Shown here: piece after piece, positions 42,067 to 53,765 of the stretch
Layout of the letters: every line of letters starts with the position of its first letter
How positions within the stretch are numbered: position 1 is the first letter of the stretch
Source of the DNA: Periplaneta americana
Taxonomy: Eukaryota > Arthropoda > Insecta > Blattodea > Blattidae
Length of the DNA stretch: 64,000 nucleotides
Assembly: GCF_040183065.1 (NCBI RefSeq)
Contig: NC_091117.1
Span: 107,066,001 to 107,130,000 of the forward strand
Reading direction: 5' to 3'
Notes under the pieces: generated by a model
Told to the model about the DNA's origin: nothing
Databases searched by the model: none
The model's input: the letters and a program-made list of their open reading frames with translations, nothing else
Translations under genes and position numbers: made by a program

Positions 42067-42490
42067 TATACCAGGAGTAGCAGAATTTGCTAAGAAGTAA
42101 TTCATTACCTGCTTGTAATAAAGACATAGACCACTCACCATAGACACAAGCATCTGATTTGCAGGTTTACCTGACAAGTGTTTTTTCAAATCTTTGAAAC
42201 CCATCAACAAAATCATCATTATTGTTACAAGCCAAGCTGATTTTAGTGGTATTTCATCGCATATGAGACAGCACAGCTCATCTATGTCACTCATTTTGTC
42301 ACAAGCATATTTTAGCTTATCCAGTGTTTTCTCACAAAACCCAACATCATTTGTATATAAGGCAAACTTTTGTAGAAGAGTGGCTTTACAAGGAATACTC
42401 AATAATTTTCTAACAATTCTGTTTCACTTGTACTGTGTAAGTAGATATTAAGGGCTTTACATTTGAATTCTGTTAACCAGGGACATTCCT
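42067..42490 (-). pseudogene. Inverted P-like transposase fragment
   Basis: On the minus strand FKCKALNIYLHSTSE is followed by IPCKATLLQKFALYTNDVGF, then LCCLICDEIPLKSAW, then HLSGKPANQMLVSMVSGLCL and YYKQVMNYFLANSATPG. It repeats, in opposite orientation and diverged, the segment at 41745-42010 and extends further into the catalytic domain. It is therefore a second P-like copy or an inverted rearrangement. Stops and short indels are present. Confidence 0.7.
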
Positions 42491-44230
42491 GTACAAATCA
42501 TGAACCAGAGGATTGTCTGCAGGATTGTATATGTAAAATAATATTAACATTACTTTTAAAATACAACTTTATCTTCGCTGGCACTCCTCTTCTTCATGTC
42601 AACGAGAACTGCAGATGTGAGAAGTTTTGCACCTAATGTGCTTGTGAAACTGGATGCAGAAAAGTGATGTGCACATTTACTGATACTGTGGTATTGTGGC
42701 CAAATGAGTATGTTTTCTTTGTGTATTTTTGATTTAAGATTTTTCATGTTTAATTTTAGTTACTATTTATTGCTATTTTGTATTGTTCTTGTATTTTTGT
42801 TACATTATGTTTCTTGTTATGATTTGGTATTTTTCTCAAACAAAAGGAACCTAAATTAACTACAATACGAAGTAACTCAAGGCAATAATAATTTTTTTTT
42901 CTTGAAATAACATCATAATATCAAACACAGGACCGATGTTGTTGGCATATTTCAACAAAGCCTGTGAAATGTACTGTAGACTCTATTTACCATAATCGCA
43001 ATGTTGGAACATAAAGTTATTGTATTCTGCACTAGCATTTAGAATATTTTCATATTAAATGACAAATTATGCCATTGAGGAAATAAATACAGTAGTAGGT
43101 GCTACATATACGTTGGAATTCTTAAACCTGTACAACTTAACTGAAATCAACAAATGCTGAGTTTTTGGCAATAAACCCATTAACTCTCTTACTCTACTCT
43201 CTAATATTCCCCACAGGCAGCTTAAAATTTCATGTTGAAGTTTACAAACTGGCATAATGTAATTAAATATTAATTTTTATTGTTTTAATTTTATGTTTAT
43301 CATGTACTGTGTATGATTTTATTTCTTCGGTTTGTTATATTTGTGTTTCTCAGAGAAATGGAACTTAAATTAACTAACTACAACACTAATGTTCGTAATG
43401 TTTGAACACAAAATTACACTAGTGAATAGAATATTTTCCAATATTCCCCACATATAGTCCAAAATGTAATGTAGAAGTTCATGAACAAACTGACATAATG
43501 TCATTAAGTGTTAATCTTAAAAAAAAATATTTGTGCATGATTGCCTTCAATGTAACCAGAAGACTTTACACATTATAGCTACTTATTTGGAGACAATAAG
43601 AACACAACATTGTAGACTCCAATTTCTACTAAGGGTGATTTGAAATTATTTTCCTTACAACACAATAATAACTAATGGTAGTATATCAGAAAATATCAGA
43701 AAATTTAGCGGTTAGCTGACTTCAAAGAGCAGAGATTACTTCATTAATAAATATGTAGAGTGTTAAGAATGTTTAGGTATGATTTTTTTCTTTGTGTAAC
43801 ATTTACTACTATGTTGTTAATATTATATATATAGTACCTATCGTGAGCTCACGATCTTTTCTCTATTACAGTAAAACGTCAAACAGTTAATTTCAATAAA
43901 GATCTTTGTGTTTATGTACAAAATGAAATATTGTTAATAAATAAATCTGATACATTCCAACATAACAGATTTGCTTGGTCATGTCTAAATCATTTCCAAT
44001 TTCACAGTCCATTTCCTACCTCTACTACTCTACTTCATGAGATATCTCGTTCTGAAAACACTTATGGTATTGTAATTTACAAAAAAAGGTTTCTGGCTAA
44101 AGATCTTAAAACAAAAAAAAAAAAAAAAAAAGGAATTGTAATAGGGATGGTTACATTTCAAACATTCATGTTAATATGAATGTAACGGGGATGTGCAAAG
44201 AAGTATTTTGAAATTCCCGCTATTTCCGGT
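42491..44230. other. P-like element interior without recognisable coding
   Basis: AT-rich. A plus-strand frame at 43931-44179 (DTFQHNRFAWSCLNHFQF) could be a decayed transposase C-terminus, but I cannot place it. Confidence 0.4.
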
Positions 44231-44383
44231 GCAGGAAGTCGTTTGAAAATACCGCCATTTTTTGTGCATGTGGCGCTCCACTGCTGGTAAAAAGAAGCTT
44301 CTTGACAGATTACACTTAATCCGCCTCTTGAGCCCCTCTCTTCTATTCTACTCCTCTTCTATTCTACTCCTCTTGGGGAAGTA

Positions 44384-45049
44384 GTGTCTAGACAGAAAGT
44401 CGTAGGTTATATAGATGTTAGGCTGTCTCAGGTGGTACGGGATTGGTTGGCGGATCGGCCAATCCGGAGCCGGGAATTATCATTCCTCGTAAGCTCCGCC
44501 CCTCCCGGGATTCTTGTGTGACGTTTGGCGGGCGACGAGTCCTGATCCGCCGGCTGCGATCGGTTGCTGTCCCCGGTCCGTGATCTTCGTTACCTCGATT
44601 GTAAGAGGGCCTAAGCTGGTCCAAGGCCGGTGTCCATGCCTGACTGAGCTGTAGTCCACCGTCTCTGTTAAAGTTGTTTTTCTCCAGCTTAATCTCCTTA
44701 GCCTCCTTGATTGTACGATCCCAGTAGTGACTTGATTTGTTAATGACCTTGGTGTGGTGAAACAGTATTTTATGCTCCTTTTCTATGCTGTGTTGCGCCA
44801 CTGCAGATTTTTCCGGGTAATAGAGCCTCAGGTTCCACTTATGCTCTTAGATTCTGTCTTCTATTGTGCGGCCAGTCTGCCCTATGTATACTTCGCCGCA
44901 CTCACATGGAATCTTGTAAATCCCTGGTGTGCTTAGGCTCTGACTGTATTTAATCTGACGTAGATGACTCCGGATTTTGCTCTGTGGTTTATGTATGGTT
45001 TTGATATTTGGCTTCTGGAGGATTCTGCTTATTTTATGTGAGACGCTCC
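44384..45049 (-). pseudogene. Penelope-like element, GIY-YIG endonuclease region
   Basis: Minus-strand coding runs SHKISRILQKPNIKTIHKPQ, then SLSTPGIYKIPCECGEVYIG followed by QTGRTIEDRI, a stop, and EHKWNLRLYYPEKSAVAQHS with IKEAKEIKLEKNNFNRDGG. GIYKIPC...YIGQTGR is the GIY-YIG nuclease signature, and the spaced Arg, His and Glu residues fit Penelope-like elements, where this domain nicks target DNA. The reverse transcriptase part upstream is absent: coding ends abruptly at 45049, where a perfect 28-bp inverted repeat begins. One in-frame stop after the YIGQTGR block. The 3' end is split from 39091-39241 by the P insertion. Confidence 0.88.
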
Positions 45050-45085
45050 CGCAGAATGGAGCGTCTCACATAAAATAAGCAGAAT
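45022..45085. repeat. Perfect 28-bp inverted repeat with 8-nt loop
   Basis: ATTCTGCTTATTTTATGTGA... at 45022-45049 is exactly complementary to 45058-45085. The left arm is part of the Penelope coding sequence, so the right arm is an inverted snippet of the same sequence at the element's truncation point. Confidence 0.9.
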
Positions 45086-45601
45086 GCATGATCATTTGTC
45101 TGCTAATTCCCGCTCTATAGAAGAACCAATCAGATTCACTGATGGCGGCTGATGGATACTGCCACCACCTTTGTAAGCTGATGGAACCAGTGAGACACCG
45201 GTGGAAGATTAGTGACGTCATCGTTGGAATTTAGAACACCGTGATGCTATCAGATTGCTCAGCGCTGAGATTCGGAATACGCTCCATGCTATCGCATGTC
45301 GCTCGAAGAGCTGAGTATAGACACGTTGCGTTAGTCAGTTCGTCTAGCGCCACGGTCCACTCAGTCGGAAGGCTCAACTTAGCAACACTGTGTCGTCTGC
45401 TCTTGTCAGTCATACTGCTGTCATACTTCACCAACAGAATTAAAGAGTTTTTACGGTAATATCGGAAAGGGGAAAGAAACTGGCCACCCTACCCCATTAT
45501 CTCCTGGCCTAGTTGTCTCATAAGTGGTACTATCTTGGTATCACTTGTGAGGTTCTGACCAGTCTTCGGACATTTGACTAAACAACAACACCAGAAGAAA
45601 A
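45086..45601. other. Flank of the Penelope-like element, no gene recognised
   Basis: Short frames on both strands at 45231-45459 overlap each other and look non-coding. May be Penelope 5' non-coding sequence. Confidence 0.4.
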
Positions 45602-45801
45602 CACTTCGGAATATATTATATATCATTCACGTGTTAAATATTACAGTACCTGGTTAATTAGTTTCAGCTTGTTATGGCCCATCTTCAGAACTGGTTGGCC
45701 AACACAAACCAATTCTGAAGATGGGCCATAACAAGCTGAAACTAGTTAACAAGGCATTGTAATATTTAACACTTGAAAGATATATGATATATTCCGAAGT
45801 G
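45602..45801. repeat. 200-bp imperfect palindrome with hammerhead-like cores
   Basis: Arms of about 97 bp, roughly 90% complementary, start CACTTCGGAATATAT. Each arm, read towards its outer end, contains CTGAAGATGGGCCATAAC then AAGCTGAAAC, similar to the hammerhead-like segment of the Penelope terminus at 39222-39241. Probably two Penelope terminal repeats in opposite orientation. Confidence 0.75.
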
Positions 45802-46129
45802 ATATAGTGTTAAAAGTTGTGTAATCAAGATGTAGAAGAAAACAGTTAAAAGTTAATCATACATCGTGCAAGGAGCCACTGTATTACGATTATAGATAGA
45901 TATACAAATTTGCAATAAAGTAATTTAATTCTTTTATATATTTTTAAAATCTTGAATAATGTCATCTCGTAAAAAATTGCTATAATTTAATGTAAGGATT
46001 CGTAAGGGGTATGTCGTGTCTTCATTATTTTCTCGTTATTTTCCATATGCTATAGTTTTATATTATTTATAAATATATTCCTTTATATTATGCACAAAAC
46101 TCAAATACTTACAATTCATAGACGTAAAT
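45802..46129. other. AT-rich spacer
   Basis: Nothing recognised between the palindrome and the RTE-like LINE. Confidence 0.5.
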
Positions 46130-46389
46130 ATTAAACACATTTTGTTACATTGTATTTATGCCCCAGTAAAAGGTGAAGAAGAAGAAAATGACAAATTATA
46201 TGCCAAATTACAGAGAATATTTAACCAATTGAACACCTCAGATATGCTTTTAATTATGGGCGATTTCAATGCCAGAATAGGGAATAGAAAAATCCACCAT
46301 TGTGTAGGAGGAGAAAAGACTTTCAATAGAAATGGCCAAAGACTTATTGATTTTTCAGTATATAATCAAGTAAAGATTATGAATTCTAT

Positions 46390-46619
46390 GTAAAAAAAAT
46401 ATGGTTTATTTAACGACGTTCGCAACTGCCGAGGTTATATCAGCGTTGCCGGTGTCCCGGAATTTTGTCCCGCAGGAGTTCCTTTACATGTCACTCAATC
46501 TAGTGAAATGAGCCTGTCGTATTTTAGCAGCTTAAATGCCATCGACCTGGCCGGGGAACGAACCCGCAACTTCGGGCACAGAAGGCCAGCGCTATATCAA
46601 CTGCGCCACTCAGGGCGAC
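46390..46619 (-). mobile_element. tRNA-derived SINE with exact 10-bp target duplication
   Basis: TGAATTCTAT occurs at 46380-46389 and 46620-46629. On the minus strand the 230-bp element begins GTCGCCCTGAGTGGCGCAGT, with an A/B-box head (TGGCGCAG, GCGGGTTCGTTCC). A body with GTCGATGGCATTTAAG, AACTCCTGCGGGACAAAATT and ACGTCGTTAAATAAACC follows, then an A/T-rich tail. A second copy lies at 59394-59624. Confidence 0.92.
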
Positions 46620-46704
46620 TGAATTCTATCTATGAACATAAAGAAAGCCATAAGTACACCTGGGAAACCAATAATTCAAGATCAATTATAGACTACATTA
46701 TATG

Positions 46705-49700
46705 GAGGGCCCATGCCCGGGGTAACAAGGGTAAAGACCTTAACGGTAGTAGATTCTAGCGGAAGAAGCTCCCCTCTCCTTGGGGGCTTATACAAGTGAG
46801 GAGCAAGTTCGAATGCTTAGAGGTGGCAGCCCCACCATCGGACTTACTCAGCAGTAGGCCAGTTACCTACTATGAGGACAATTAAAAAAACTCGAACTCC
46901 CCAAAGAAATAGCCGGATGGATAAACTGAAGACGACCTATGGCAGTAATAAGGACAAAAAATTAGGAAGAACTAACAGATGAAGGATAGCAACCTGGAAC
47001 GTTCGAAGCATTCACCACAAACTAGAGATTTTAGAAAAGGAATTGAAAGCCGCCTCAGTAGATATAGCAGTAATTACGGAAACGAAAAACAAATTAAAAG
47101 GAACAGAAGAACTAGAAGACTACTTATGTATTTATAGGAGAGTTCCACAAAATAAAAGAGCCTCAGCTGGTGTAGCAATTTTCATTAATAAAAGTCTTAA
47201 GATTCAAATACATAGTTACACATGGGTAAACTCAGATGCAAACATGGAAGAGGCTATATAACCATTATAGGTGCATATGCATCAGAAGAAGGAAGAAGAG
47301 AAGCCACACACGAATTTTATGAATAATTACAAACAACATATTATAATTCAATAAATCTTAATGATAATGTTATTCTGTCAGGCGACCTAACCGCAAGAGT
47401 AGGAAACCAGAAAATCCCAGGAATCGTTGGAAATAAATGAGAACAAGTAATCAATAAGAATGGTGAACACCTTAGAGAATTTTGCTCTTTTAACGAATTA
47501 AGGACAATGAACACGTTCTTTCAACACAAAGATATACACAAATTTACAAGGACGGATGGATATATATATATAGCATTATTGATTACATAATAGCAAATAG
47601 GAAAACAGCTCTCTTAATAGAAGATGTACGTGTATTTCGAGGTAAAGATGTATGCTCAGATCATTACTTGGTAATATCAAAATTAATAATAGGCTACAAA
47701 CTCCTTAGAAAATAACTCAGGTAAAACAAGACGACAAAAAATAAATTTATAAAGTTAATTTGTTACAAGAGAGCATCAAGTATTTATATCAGAGAAGGTT
47801 AGATAATTTATTTACAGAAATGCCTGTCAGTAATAATATCAATTTGGAATGGGAAACACTAAAGACGGTAATACTCCAAGCAGAGGAAGAAGCTCTTGGA
47901 AAGAGAATCAAAAGACATAAAAAAGAGGGTTAAGAATATGGACTCAAGAGATTGCAGACATAATTAAAAACAAGAAGGACGCATATTTACGATATTTACA
48001 GACAACTCCATAGAGAATAGAACTGAATATAAAAGGAAATGTGCAATTGCTAAGAGAGAAGTAAAAAGGATACATAGAAAAAAGTTGGGAAACATATGTA
48101 AATAAATTAGAATGTGATTTTCATGGAGCCCAAAAGTATGCATATAAAGTCCTAAAAATGATAAGTTCTGAGGAAAAAGATAAAATACAATTGAATCCAA
48201 TTATAGAAACTGAATGGCTGGGATTTTACATAGAATTATGGACTCAACCCGATCAATAAGATGTCTACATAAATACTGAGGAAGCAAATATAACAATGGA
48301 TGAGATGATAGAAGTAATAAACAGTATTAAAAATAAAAAATGTCTTGGTATTGATAATATTAATATTGAACTGATAAAACATGCGACACCAGCTATATTA
48401 TATCGCCTCCTTAATTTAATAAATATATGTTGGAGTCATGGATACATTCCAGAAGAATGGAAAACTGGTGTCATTGTACCAATCTTTAAAAGAGGTGGAA
48501 GAAGCAATTGCAATAACTATAAAGGTATTATTTTACTGGGTACTTGTTATAAGATATATGCAAAATTAATAATAAGAAGATTAAATAAAATTACAGAAGT
48601 ATTGTTAAAAACGAACAGCATGGATTCCGGAAAGGACGATCAAAAACAGATTGTATCTTCACCATAAACCAGAAAATTGAAAAAAGAGAATATAATTTAG
48701 AAACACACTTATTATTCATCGATTATGAGAAGGCTTTTGATAGAGCGAATAGATCAAAATTATGGAAAATAATGGAGAAAAGAGGATACCCACAACATCT
48801 GATAAGGACATTACGTAGCATGTATCTTAATACCAATATTTGCACTGACAAAAGGAAAGGTCCAGGTAAATTAACAACAGAAGTTAATGGGGGTGTTAGA
48901 CAAGGGTGCCCACTATCACCCACTTTATTTAATATATATCTTAACGAAGCCATTGATGACTGGCTGAATGTTTTAAACTGTGATTTTATCTTAGATGAAA
49001 CACCTGTAAATTGCCTTCTTTTTGCAGACGACCAAGTGGTGATTGCTGATACAGAATACAACGTCCAAAGTACAGATTATAAACTGAGTCAAATAACCAA
49101 AGTTATAATTTAAAAATATCATACACTGAAACAAAAAGAATGGCTTTCATAGGGTCCCAGCATAAAAGGTCGAAAATGGTTTATTGACTCCAAAATTATT
49201 GAACAAGTTAGTAATTTTAAGTATTTAGGATGTAACATTTCTTATGTGGAAAAAAGAGATACGGAAGAAAAGATACATAGATTTCAAGGTATATGTGGAA
49301 CAATTAGACGGAGCTTAGGAAAAAGAACAACGAAAGAAACACGGTTAAAACTTTACAAAACAGTAGCCCTTCCAGTACTACTTTACGGAACAGAGACATG
49401 GACCTTAACAGGAAGAGAAAAAAGACGACTAGAAGCCTCGGAAATGAAATTCCTAAGATCAGTGGCGGGATATTCTTTATTACAACACAAGAGGAATCAA
49501 GATATCAGAAAAGAATTAGGGATAAAGGGAATAACACAAAAGTTAACAAATCAACGTAATAGGTGGATGGAACATCTAGAATGGATGGAGGATCACCGAA
49601 TTCCCAAGAAAGCTTTCCAGTATGCTCCAAGAGGAAGGAGAAGTGTTGGACGTCCTAGGTTTCGTTGGAGAGAACAATTCTAATGGGGACGGAACGGGCC

Positions 49701-49731
49701 TACCGGCTGAACCCGTGATGTTGATGATGAT
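46705..49731 (+). mobile_element. RTE-like LINE (inner copy), near full length, 8-bp target duplication
   Basis: ATTATATG occurs at 46697-46704 and 49732-49739, bracketing a 3.0-kb element. About 280 bp of GC-richer 5' UTR (GGGCCCATGCCCGGGGTAAC) precedes an endonuclease start (RIATWNVRSIHHKLEILEKE, VITETKNKLKG). Degraded DGYIY...DH-type motifs follow, then the RT (NNYKGIILLGTCYKIYAKLI, LLFIDYEKAFDRANRSKLW, GGVRQGCPLSPTLFNIYLNE, FADDQ) and the C-terminal PRGRRSVGRPRFRWREQF. The tail is TGATGTTGATGATGAT. One APE-RT ORF of about 3 kb with a short-repeat tail is the RTE design. Several stops and frameshifts make it inactive. Confidence 0.9.
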
Positions 49732-51875
49732 ATTATATGTAACCAGAAATTATCAGATATGGTATTAGATATAAGAGCATTCAGAAGTTCAGAAATTGAA
49801 TCTGATCACTACCTTCTTGTCTTTCCTATACGTATAAAACCAAGATGGAGTAAAACAAAGAAGCCACAGCAAAATTTGGATTTTAAGTTCGGAGTAAGCT
49901 CCCTGAGAGTTTCCAGCACCACTTGGCTCTACCAGACAAGAATGCAAAATATAATGGAAGATCTACTTGTTTCAGACAACATCGAAGGGGACTGGAATAC
50001 ACTTACACATGTTTTGAAACAATCTGCATTAGAAAGCTTAGGCACAAAAAAGAGATTGAATAAAAAGAAAGGCCTACGACATTGGGATGATGAAATAAAA
50101 AAAATTATTAAGGACAAAAGGAAAGAGTATTATAAATACTTGGCATGCAAATCAGAAGAAGACAAAATAAACTATCATAAAAAAGAACAATTGCAAAAAC
50201 AGAAACCCAAAAGAGACACAGACAAAGCTGGGAAGAATTTGTGTCATACTTAGAGAATAATATTATCAGACCAGAACCACAAACTTATAAAATCCTAAGG
50301 AATCTGAATAGAGAAACAAAGGACAATCTTAATTTCAATATCCTCTCTTCAAAACAGTAGTCACATTACTTTCAAAATCTATGGACCCAAACTATAGACT
50401 CTCTTATATTACCATTATCCACTAATATTTCAACTGAATCTATTACAGAGGATGAACGTTTGGAAGTATTATCAAAGATGAAAAGCAACAAAGCTACAGG
50501 AGAAGAATCCATAAATATTGAATTCTTCAAACATGCCAACCCTCTTTTCAGGCAGACTCCTTAACTTTTTAAATGCAATATGGGATGGAAGAGACATTCC
50601 AACAAGCTGGACGAAATCAATCGTAATACCAATATTCAAGAAGGGAGAGAAGAAAATATGTGAGAATTATAAAGGGATTAGCTTATTAAATACTGGGTAC
50701 AAAATTTATGCCAATATAATTAAAAACAAAATAAACGAATTAATACCTTCCTTGACGAAGAACAAAATGGCTTTCGTAAAGGTCAATCCTGTTGCTATGG
50801 ATAATTCTCAGTAAAATTATTAATTGAAGAGAGTTTAACATAGAAACACATCTTGCCTTTATTGATTTCAAAAAAGCCTTTGATAAAGCCAATAGGAATG
50901 AATTGTTACAAATCTTAGCACATAATAATTTGCCACAGTACATTTCAAATATATAAAGAAATTTGATTGCAGTTAGAATCAACAATGTAACAACAGATTG
51001 GCTTGAAATTAACACTGGAGTAAGACAAAGATGTGGCCTTTCCACATTGCTCTTTATAATATAAATGGATGAAATTATCCAAGAGTGGCGCAAGATGCGA
51101 CATGACTTTTTTCAATTAAATAGAACATTACAAATAGACTCCCTGATTTTTGCAGATGATTTTATTTTAATAGCACCCACAGAAAATGATCTGCAGTGCT
51201 CTGTGCATAACTTGAATATAATCGGAAAACAATATAATATGAAAATCAATACAAACAAGACAAAAGTGGTGGCCTTTTGTGGAAATACCCTGTACCGAGC
51301 AGAATAGTTTTGGACAATGAAATTTTGGAAAGAGTAAATGAGTCCACATATTTGGATTATAATTTGTCATTTGAGAAAGAAGTAGATATAGCAAACAAAG
51401 TTATAAAGTTTACAAAAATCATGGGAATATTTAACAATATCATGACACCATCATTAGCACAAAAGAACACAAGAATGTCTCTGTAAAACACTTGCAAGGC
51501 TAGTGTTAAGCTATGAAGTATGGACATTAAGAAGAAGGGATGAAGACAGGGTAACAGCTCATGAGATGCGATTTATGCGATATACAACAGGACTACAAGA
51601 TGGGACCATAAACGAAATGAGGAAATAATGGAAGAACTGGGACTAAATCAAATTCTCCACTATATACAAAATTGCCAGGCCAAATGGATGGGCCATCTAT
51701 AACGGATGTCATCTCACAGAATTCCAAAAGCTATGCTTCGTTATCTCCCTCAAGGAAAGAGATCACTGGGACGTCTCATGAAACCCTGGAGGGACGCAAT
51801 TCTTCTTTGAGACCATAACGGGCTTATGGCCTAATACTTGGAGGGATGGTGATGATGATGATGATGATGATGTTA

Positions 51876-52438
51876 CATTTCACTTTATTTAGGTAATAGG
51901 CCTACGTTGGTTTTCAGCCAGAACTAATGGATCTAACCAGGTAGGCTAGCCCATCTTCTTCAAACTTTAGTAATATTAATTTATAAAAAGTCACTGTAGA
52001 TATCTTAAAATGAGTCATCTTTATTATTACATACTTTTATACTATTTTCAACATCTATACGGCAGTTATATATTGTTTATTGAAATATTATTCTATTACA
52101 TTACATGCAACACACAAACACATACTGTATCATAGGTTTAGGCTATAGACTATTTTAAATACATTTTATCTTATTTAGGTCTACATTTTCAATTTTTTCT
52201 GGTTTACTAGCAGCTATGATATCATTCCTTGTCTTTAAATAATTATTATTTAACTATGTTCATAATGACTGAAAGTATTTTGTCAGCAAGTTCGACATAT
52301 TCCATCGCACGCAATGCAGAAGGCAATTTTTGCAATGTAAAGTACAAAATCTGAAGGAAGATTAAAGACCTCCTCGATTAAAAGTATCAAAATAAATATC
52401 TGGGTTGTTGGCTTCTTTCCCCAGCAAGTAATCAATAC
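51876..52438. other. Spacer, nothing recognised
   Basis: AT-rich with two TAGGCCTA-type octamers nearby; no domain or repeat boundary. Confidence 0.5.
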
Positions 52439-52621
52439 AAAGTGAGCAGTGCCGGATTTAGGCCTAGGCAGTTGCCTAGGGCGGCAATTTCTATCTCTCT
52501 CTTCCTTTTTTTTTTTTTCCAATTTCCTTTTACAGTGAATTTTGTTTTAAAACACTTGTTAGTCAATCTTTTCTGAAGCAAATCAAGTTTCCAGGTATAA
52601 CTCCCTGTAAGTTAATTCGAA

Positions 52622-52748
52622 TAATTTTGAGGGAAAAATTGTTCCGGGGCCGGGCATCGAACCTAGGACCTTTTTTTAGTACGTTTAACCGAAGGAAAGG
52701 TCCCGCGTTCGATGCCCGGCATCGGAACAATTTTTCCCTCGAAATTAT
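52622..52748. mobile_element. Inverted pair of SINE ends
   Basis: 52622-52672 and 52697-52748 are complementary over about 50 bp (GAGGGAAAAATTGTTCC...). The right copy reads CCCGCGTTCGATGCCCGG, a B-box-like motif, then GGAACAATTTTTCCCTCGAA, a SINE-like 3' block. Two opposed copies join at a short AT-rich loop. Confidence 0.7.
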
Positions 52749-52749
52749 T

Positions 52750-53636
52750 AATCTCTTCTCAAGATTGTTCTTGAACACTTTGTGGAAGTCGGAAGTCGCA
52801 ATGTTGCGGTTGCAGCGAAAGTAAAAGGAAAGTGTGCAGCTGCATCGTTATATCGCAATACCGGTTTTATGTTATTATACTAAAGCACGGTTGGTTCAGA
52901 CAGTGCTTGCTTCTTGCGTTTTTCCTTGCTGGCTAGCAAGCTGGGTGCCGTGGTGGCTACGATGCTGGCTTCCGTGTTGGCTACGGTGATGGTTGTTGTC
53001 CTCACGGAGCTGGTCCTTTTCACATCATCTGCTGTTTCATCTGTTGCCAACACTCATGGTCAAAAAGAAACTAGACCGTGAGTGGAAAACAACTAAAGTC
53101 CTATATTAACCTTAGTAAATGTCGTAATAAGCCATAAGTGAAAAACAGCCAAAGTCCGATATTTAATTGCTGTTTCTTAGAAACTAAAGAATATAGAAAA
53201 ACAGGTTTAGTTGGAAAACAACGAACATGGCGACATGGATTCAGTGGTGATACCACAGTCCAACGAGTTAGATACTATAGAGAGGCTGAAGACTCTGATA
53301 AGCGCTCCCTGCGGAGGCCAACAGTACTATGAATCGTTCCCTACAAAACATGGCCGTGTATAGTACCTCCAGCCTCCGCAAGGAGTGCTTATCAAAGGTA
53401 CACTGCAACGAGTTAGATACTTGATCCGAATAAATATTATGAAAACAAATAGTCCTTTAACACCACCTTAAACTTATTACAAGTTTGAAATTATGTCAAG
53501 TAGTAATTTGGTTATAATGTGGCAAACGGAAAGAACGGGAGACTTTGAATAATAAGTTGTCCCGTAGTTTCCAATGAATACTTTATTTCTTATTCTTGTA
53601 TGATACACTTTCAATAATAATATTTCACAACATATC
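52750..53636. repeat. Mostly unannotated DNA with a CTCC/GGAG inverted repeat
   Basis: GATAAGCGCTCCCTGCGGAGG near 53298 (first 20 bases) is complementary, with mismatches, to GCCTCCGCAAGGAGTGCTTATC near 53368-53389. Nothing else recognised. Confidence 0.45.
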
Positions 53637-53684
<48 letters not shown>

Positions 53685-53765
53685 GTATTTGTATTAATTG
53701 TAGACTTGGGTCAGTGGAAGAGTAGGCCTTAACTCTGCCAGGTAAAATAAAATAAATTATTATAT
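53637..53765 (+). mobile_element. (ATT)n tract and CR1/Jockey-group LINE 3' terminus
   Basis: (ATT)n at 53637-53684. Then GGGTCAGTGGAAGAGTAGG, CCTTAACTCTGCCAGG and AAATAAATTATTAT, the shared 3' block of the LINE copies at 912-1305 and 3737-4346 with an internal deletion of the second GGCC half. Only the last 80 bp are retained. Confidence 0.7.

Larger units (their letters stand above)
39242..44375 (+). mobile_element. P-like (THAP) transposon, 5134 bp, perfect 8-bp target duplication
   Basis: Both ends read CAAGAGGAGTAGAA inward, and the similarity continues through AGAAGAGAGGGG about 40 bases in. The octamer GGGAAGTA lies directly outside both ends (39234-39241 and 44376-44383). Eight-base duplications and THAP-domain transposases are features of the P superfamily. 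Inside are plus-strand THAP exons (39517-39613, 40644-40764) and a transposase segment (41536-42010), an inverted fragment of a related transposase, (TA)n at 39811-39842 and (AAT)n at 40133-40188. The coding sequence is broken. Confidence 0.88.
46130..51875 (+). mobile_element. RTE-like LINE (outer copy), interrupted by a SINE and by a second LINE
   Basis: Coding pieces are 46142-46389, 46630-46704 and 49740-51840. The first two hold APE endonuclease motifs (YAPVKGEEEE, LIMGDFNARIGN, SRSIIDYII). Removing the inserted LINE joins DYII to CNQKLSDMVLDIRAF and then ESDHYLLVFP, the endonuclease SDH motif, in register. The reverse transcriptase follows in broken frames (IVIPIFKKGEK, NYKGISLLNTGYKIYA, then FADDFILIAPTENDL near 51150). 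The C-terminal PQGKRSLGRLMKPWRD and a (GAT)n tail at about 51849-51871 end it. Many stops; dead copy. Confidence 0.85.

Noticed and set aside
45231..45459. Overlapping 67-aa and 72-aa frames on both strands
   Set aside because: No domain, and mutual overlap; probably Penelope-flanking non-coding DNA.
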